Source: Paracoccaceae bacterium
GTDB lineage: Bacteria; Pseudomonadota; Alphaproteobacteria; Rhodobacterales; Rhodobacteraceae
DNA: 36,345 nt
Direction of reading: 5' to 3'
Assembly (NCBI GenBank): GCA_029265455.1
Contig: JAJUJF010000010.1
Location: forward strand, 1 to 36,345
Shown: positions 32,771-36,345 of the stretch, piece by piece
Numbering within the stretch: position 1 is the first letter of the stretch
How the letters are laid out: every line of letters starts with the position of its first letter
Notes under the pieces: model-generated
What the model was told of the DNA's origin: nothing
Seen by the model: only the letters and a program-made list of their open reading frames with translations
Databases searched by the model: none
Program-made: the position numbers and the translations under genes

Positions 32771-33844
32771 ATGGCGCTCGACACCCAGACCCTCGATCAG
32801 GCCGAACTGGACGCGCTCGTCGAAAGGGCCGTTGCCGAGATCAGCGCCGGCTATGGCGGCGTGATGATAGACATCGGCCGCAAGCTCGGCCTCTACAGGG
32901 CGATGGCGGACAAGGGCCCGGTCACCAGCCGGGAGGTCGCGCGTGCCGCGGGCTGCGCCGAACGCTATGTCCGTGAATGGCTGAACGCCCAGGCCGCCGG
33001 CGGCTACGTCCGGTATCACCCCGAGAGCCACAGCTACGAGCTGACGCCCGAACAGGCCTATGTTCTCGCCAACGAGCGCAGCCCGGTCTACATCCCGCCC
33101 GCCTGGGACGTCGTCGCCTCGCTCTGGGCCGACGAGGCCAAGGCAATCCATGCCTTCCGCACCGGCGCGGGCCTGAGCTGGGGCGAGCACGACGAACGCC
33201 TCTCCTGCGGCGTGGCGGCCTTCTACCGCAACGGCTACCGCGCCAACCTCGTCGCGGAATGGCTGCCGGCACTGGAGGGGGTCGTGGAGAAGCTTGAGAC
33301 CGGCGCCCGGGTCGCCGACATCGGCTGCGGCCATGGCTACTCGACGATCTTCATGGCCGGGGCCTTCCCGCGGTCACGATTCATCGGCTTCGATACCCAT
33401 GCGCCATCGCTCGAGATCGCCCGCGATCTTGCGCGCGAGGCCAGCGTCGGGGACCGTGTGACCTTCGTTCACGCCAGCGCCCGGCAGCCGCTGGAGGGCC
33501 CGTTCGACCTCGCCTGCTTCTTCGACTGCCTGCACGACCTCGGTCACCCGGTAGAGGCGGCCCGGCGCCCCCGCGAGGCGCTGGCGGCGGACGGCACGCT
33601 GATGCTGGTCGAGCCCTATGCGTCGGACAGGGTGGAGGAGAATCTCAACCCGATCGGGCGGCTCTACTACGCGGCCTCCTCCGCGATCTGCTGCGCCCAC
33701 GCCATCTCGGAGAACGGCACGCATGTCCTCGGTGCCCAGGCGGGCGAAGCGCGGCTGACCCGGATCTGCCACGAGGCGGGCTTTACCCGCGTGCGCCGCG
33801 CGACGCAGACGCCCTTCAACCTGATCATCGAGGCGAGGCCATGA
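32771..33844 (+). CDS. SAM-dependent methyltransferase with N-terminal winged-helix domain
   Basis: A 357-residue class I methyltransferase. Residues about 15-100 form a dimerisation/winged-helix-like domain (DIGRKLGLYRAMADKGPVTS; EVARAAGCAERYVREWLNA), as in the mycobacterial Rv2258c type and small-molecule O-methyltransferases. SAM-binding motif I is VADIGCGHGYSTI (181-193), followed by the acidic strand end FIGFDTHAPS and FFDCLHDLGHP. ATG 32771 is chosen with AGGAG at 32759-32763; TTG 32744 is in frame but leaves no ribosome site. The substrate is unknown. Paired with the divergent AraC-type regulator; convergent with the SulP gene, with a strong hairpin between. Confidence 0.9.
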   Translation: MALDTQTLDQAELDALVERAVAEISAGYGGVMIDIGRKLGLYRAMADKGPVTSREVARAAGCAERYVREWLNAQAAGGYVRYHPESHSYELTPEQAYVLANERSPVYIPPAWDVVASLWADEAKAIHAFRTGAGLSWGEHDERLSCGVAAFYRNGYRANLVAEWLPALEGVVEKLETGARVADIGCGHGYSTIFMAGAFPRSRFIGFDTHAPSLEIARDLAREASVGDRVTFVHASARQPLEGPFDLACFFDCLHDLGHPVEAARRPREALAADGTLMLVEPYASDRVEENLNPIGRLYYAASSAICCAHAISENGTHVLGAQAGEARLTRICHEAGFTRVRRATQTPFNLIIEARP

Positions 33845-33869
33845 TGCCCGACACCTGGTGAATTCACGT

Positions 33870-33911
33870 CCACGCGGATGCGTTTCCTTTCGCGGAGATG
33901 CATCCGCGTGG
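33870..33911. terminator. Long inverted repeat between convergent genes
   Basis: CCACGCGGATGC (33870-33881) and GCATCCGCGTGG (33900-33911) are perfect 12-base arms with an 18-base loop, 26 bases after the methyltransferase stop and 66 bases after the end of the SulP gene on the other strand. The position suits a two-way terminator, though there is no long T run. Confidence 0.55.
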
Positions 33912-33976
33912 TCTCTCCCCACGTTGCCCGCCGACGCTGTGGCCGGAGATGGCGATACATGTCGGGGTGGTGGTGG

Positions 33977-35815
33977 TCAGGAGCTGCACGACGATTGCCG
34001 CCCCCCGTCACGTCGCGCGGCTGCATCATCTGACGCATCCGGATCGGCGCGGAACACCGGGACCTGGCGCGCGGGGCCGTCTTCGAGAATTTCCGGATCG
34101 AGCGCCGCCATCGCCTGGTACTGGCTGAGGAAGACCTCGCCGGTCAGGCGGTGCAGGAAGTCGGTGCGTTTCAGCCGGTCCATCACCGGCCCCTTCACCT
34201 CGGAGAGGTGGAAGGCAACGCCGATCGCCTTCAGTCGCTCGTTGATGGTCTCGAGACTTTCCATCGCGCTCGCGTCGATCTCGTTGACCGCCGAACACAT
34301 CAGGATGGCATGCTCGAGGTCCGGACGGGCGGCCACCATGTCGTAGAGCCGGTCCTCGAGATAACGCGCATTGGCGAAGTAGAGGCTCTCGTCCACGCGC
34401 AGGGTCAGCACCCTGCGGCTCGTCCGGACATCGTGGCGCAGGACGTTGCGGAAATGCTCCGTCCCCGGCACCAGGCCGACGACCGCGATATGCGGACGGC
34501 TGGTGCGGTAGAGGAAGAGCGCAAGCGAGACCAGGACGCCCGCCGTCACGCCCGCCTCGACGCCGAAGCCCAGGGTGGCGATGATCGTCGCCGCCACTGC
34601 GGCAAGGTCGGCCCTCGAATAGTTCCAGGTCCGCTTCAGCACCCCGAAATCGACGAGGCCGAGGACCGCGACGATGATCGTCGCCGCCAGCGTCGCCTGC
34701 GGCAGGTACGTGAGCCATGGCGTGAGATAGAGCGTGCCGAGCGCGATGCCGGCCGCGGTGAAGGCGCCCGCTGCCGGGGTACGGGCGCCGGCGTCGAAAT
34801 TCACCACCGATCGCGCAAAGCCTCCTGTCACCGGGAAACCGCCGCTGATGGCGGAGGCGATGTTGGCGGCGCCAAGCCCTGTGAGTTCCTGATCGGGGTC
34901 GATCCGCTCCCGGCGCTTCGCGGCCAGCGTCTGTGCCACCGAAACCGACTCGACGAAGCCGATGACGCTGATCAGAAGCGCCGCGCCTGCGAGCCGCAGC
35001 CAGAGCGCGGGTTCGAACGGCGGTAGCGCGAAGGGCGGCAGGCCGGCCGGGATCTCCCCGACGATCCGCACCCCCACCTCCGGCAGCACCATCAGGTAGG
35101 CGGCCGCGACGGTCGCCGCCACCGCGACGATCGGCGCGATCTTGGCCGCGATGTCGGCGGCGCGCGCCGGCAGCCCGATGCGCGCCAGCAACGGTTTCAG
35201 CCGGCTGCGGGCACCGAACAGGACAACGAGGACGACAAGGCCGAGGAACAGTGTGGAAAGATTCGTGTCGCCGATATTCCTCCACAGGCTCAGGAGCATC
35301 TCGGGCAGCGTGTGCCCGCCTGCCTCTATCCCGAGGATATGCCGCATCTGGGAGAGGGCGATCAGGATTCCAGATGCGGTGATGAAGCCCGAGATCACCG
35401 GGTGACTGAGGAAATTGGCGAGAAAGCCGAGGCGGAAGAGGCCCATCAGGATCAGCATCAGCCCGGAGACGAGCGCCAGCGCCGCCGCCGCGGCAATCGT
35501 CTCGCCCTGCGTCGCTAGGCCGAGCTGCCCCACCGCGGCCGCAGTCATCAGCGAGATCACCGCCACCGGCCCGACCGCCAGCGTCCGGCTGGTGCCGAAA
35601 AGGGCATAGGCGACGAGCGGCAGGATGCTGGCATACAGCCCGACCTGCGGCGGCAGCCCCGCAAGCATCGCGTAGGCAAGCGACTGGGGCACCAGCATGA
35701 TGGTGACGATCATGGCAGCCAGCAGGTCGTCGATCAGGATCCCGATCCCGTAGCCCCGTCCCCAGTCGAGGATCGGCAGCACACGCCTCACGCCGCGACC
35801 ACTCCCGTTCTTCAT
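33977..35815 (-). CDS. SulP-family anion permease with C-terminal STAS domain
   Basis: A 612-residue inner-membrane transporter of sulfate, bicarbonate or other anions (SLC26/SulP). The signature first repeat is clear: VPQSLAYAMLAGLPPQVGLY (42-61), then GTSRTLAVGPVAV. The second half has GAANIASAISGGFPVTGGFA (315-334). About 12-14 membrane segments end near residue 435. The STAS domain covers 467-570 (RVDESLYFANARYL; NEIDASAMESLE), and a basic tail follows. ATG 35815 gives MKNGSGRG with GAGGTG upstream; more distal in-frame ATGs (35848, 36094) add a non-homologous extension. The anion cannot be decided; no carbonic anhydrase gene is adjacent. Confidence 0.93.
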   Translation of the reverse strand: MKNGSGRGVRRVLPILDWGRGYGIGILIDDLLAAMIVTIMLVPQSLAYAMLAGLPPQVGLYASILPLVAYALFGTSRTLAVGPVAVISLMTAAAVGQLGLATQGETIAAAAALALVSGLMLILMGLFRLGFLANFLSHPVISGFITASGILIALSQMRHILGIEAGGHTLPEMLLSLWRNIGDTNLSTLFLGLVVLVVLFGARSRLKPLLARIGLPARAADIAAKIAPIVAVAATVAAAYLMVLPEVGVRIVGEIPAGLPPFALPPFEPALWLRLAGAALLISVIGFVESVSVAQTLAAKRRERIDPDQELTGLGAANIASAISGGFPVTGGFARSVVNFDAGARTPAAGAFTAAGIALGTLYLTPWLTYLPQATLAATIIVAVLGLVDFGVLKRTWNYSRADLAAVAATIIATLGFGVEAGVTAGVLVSLALFLYRTSRPHIAVVGLVPGTEHFRNVLRHDVRTSRRVLTLRVDESLYFANARYLEDRLYDMVAARPDLEHAILMCSAVNEIDASAMESLETINERLKAIGVAFHLSEVKGPVMDRLKRTDFLHRLTGEVFLSQYQAMAALDPEILEDGPARQVPVFRADPDASDDAAARRDGGRQSSCSS

Positions 35816-36207
35816 GGAGCACCTCGTCAAGTCCAGCTCGATCCACATATGCGGATCCACTAATTTAGCAATACCTGAATGGAGCCGACAGGAACGGCAC
35901 CGGCCCTCGTGATGCCTGAGGACGCGGTAACAGAGGGTGCGGCGTACTGCCGTCTCGCTGACCACCCGTGCCGGATGATCGGCGAAGACGACCCGAGACA
36001 CCGCTTGTCCGGGCATCAAGTTGCAGAAAACAATGAAGCATCGGGCATACGGATGCGCATGGACGGTCTCGCGCCGCACAAAAGCATCATGCACCAGTAT
36101 ATCTCTATATCTACATATTCAGTTTTGTCTTAACTTTCGCATGACGCGTGTGGGTTGATGAAGAGGCGTTGCTGCAAATCGCGAACGAGGACGAGAAGGG
36201 AAGTCGG
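35816..36207. promoter_or_regulatory. Divergent regulatory region with inverted repeat and AT-rich island
   Basis: No gene is supported here. A 16-base imperfect palindrome, ATCCACATATGCGGAT (35841-35856, 14 of 16 positions symmetric), lies 26 bases upstream of the SulP start and could be an operator or part of its promoter. A strongly AT-rich island (about 36098-36137, with repeated TATAT/CTATAT runs) lies about 70-110 bases before the next gene and probably holds its promoter; I could not fix -35 and -10 with confidence. A TAATTTAGCAATA segment (35861-35873) is a second AT-rich patch nearer the SulP gene. Confidence 0.4.
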
Positions 36208-36345
36208 ATGAGACGAACCGCCTTGAGGAGAACGCTACCACTGCGCGTCGCACTTCTGGGGGCGCTCGCTGCGCCGATCATGATGGGCCCTGCCTGGGCC
36301 GCCGAAGACGATGGCTCGTTTCCGACCGCGGATCAGGTCGGGGGC
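36208..36345 (+). CDS. Start of an exported protein, cut by the window end
   Basis: Only 46 codons are present. The translation begins MRRTALRRTLPLRVALLGAL and continues AAPIMMGPAWA, a clear signal peptide (Arg-rich n-region, hydrophobic core, cleavage near AWA after residue 31), followed by an acidic mature start (AEDDGSFPTADQ). The ribosome site is AAGGGAAG, 6 bases upstream. No lipobox cysteine, so it is probably periplasmic or secreted. The family cannot be judged from this much sequence. Confidence 0.75.
   Translation, partial: MRRTALRRTLPLRVALLGALAAPIMMGPAWAAEDDGSFPTADQVGG

Noticed and set aside
1-36345. CRISPR arrays, tRNA genes, insertion sequences
   Set aside because: No regularly spaced repeats, tRNA-like cloverleaf with adjacent CCA, or transposase frames were seen on reading both strands.

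Overview
The window is GC-rich with the dense, mostly co-directional gene packing of a proteobacterium. The tripartite tricarboxylate transporter, IclR and GlxA/AraC regulators, AcrB-type RND pump and SulP permease fit a metabolically versatile high-GC alphaproteobacterium (Rhodobacterales, Hyphomicrobiales or Rhodospirillales-like). That placement is inference; no rRNA or marker gene is present. I see no tRNA, rRNA, CRISPR array, insertion sequence or integrase.

Layout. (1) 1-649: no convincing gene. (2) 650-2828: housekeeping-type genes: a nucleoside deaminase, a convergent Old Yellow Enzyme (OYE) flavoprotein and an IMPACT-domain protein. (3) 2956-7837: a TetR regulator, a periplasmic adaptor and an AcrB-type RND pump in one operon, closed by a strong hairpin at 7862-7897. 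(4) 8174-23252: a large catabolic cluster under an IclR regulator. It encodes a zinc alcohol dehydrogenase, a molybdenum hydroxylase (FAD subunit, an FeS/Mo-N fusion and a separate Mo-C subunit), a TIM-barrel isomerase/epimerase-like protein, a TctC-TctB-TctA uptake system, an IolD-like thiamine-diphosphate ring hydrolase, an aldehyde dehydrogenase and an IlvD/Edd dehydratase. Together these look like uptake and oxidative ring-opening of an oxygenated, possibly cyclitol-like, carboxylated compound; the substrate is not identifiable from sequence. A universal stress protein follows (23370-24197).

(5) 24479-30760: the most unusual part, a tight five-gene operon of proteins I cannot assign to a named system. 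Two paralogous proteins have very acidic, aromatic-rich N-termini, glycine-zipper segments and a shared basic C-terminal helical domain. They are followed by a soluble HExxH metallopeptidase-like protein, a 695-residue helical protein with a strong internal ribosome-binding site, and a 373-residue helical protein. A small stand-alone LuxR-type HTH protein lies 258 bases further on. This is the best candidate for an undescribed system: possibly protease-processed, membrane-active or self-assembling peptides.

(6) 31546-36345: a GlxA-like AraC regulator divergent from a SAM-dependent methyltransferase, a convergent SulP anion permease, and the start of an exported protein cut by the window end.
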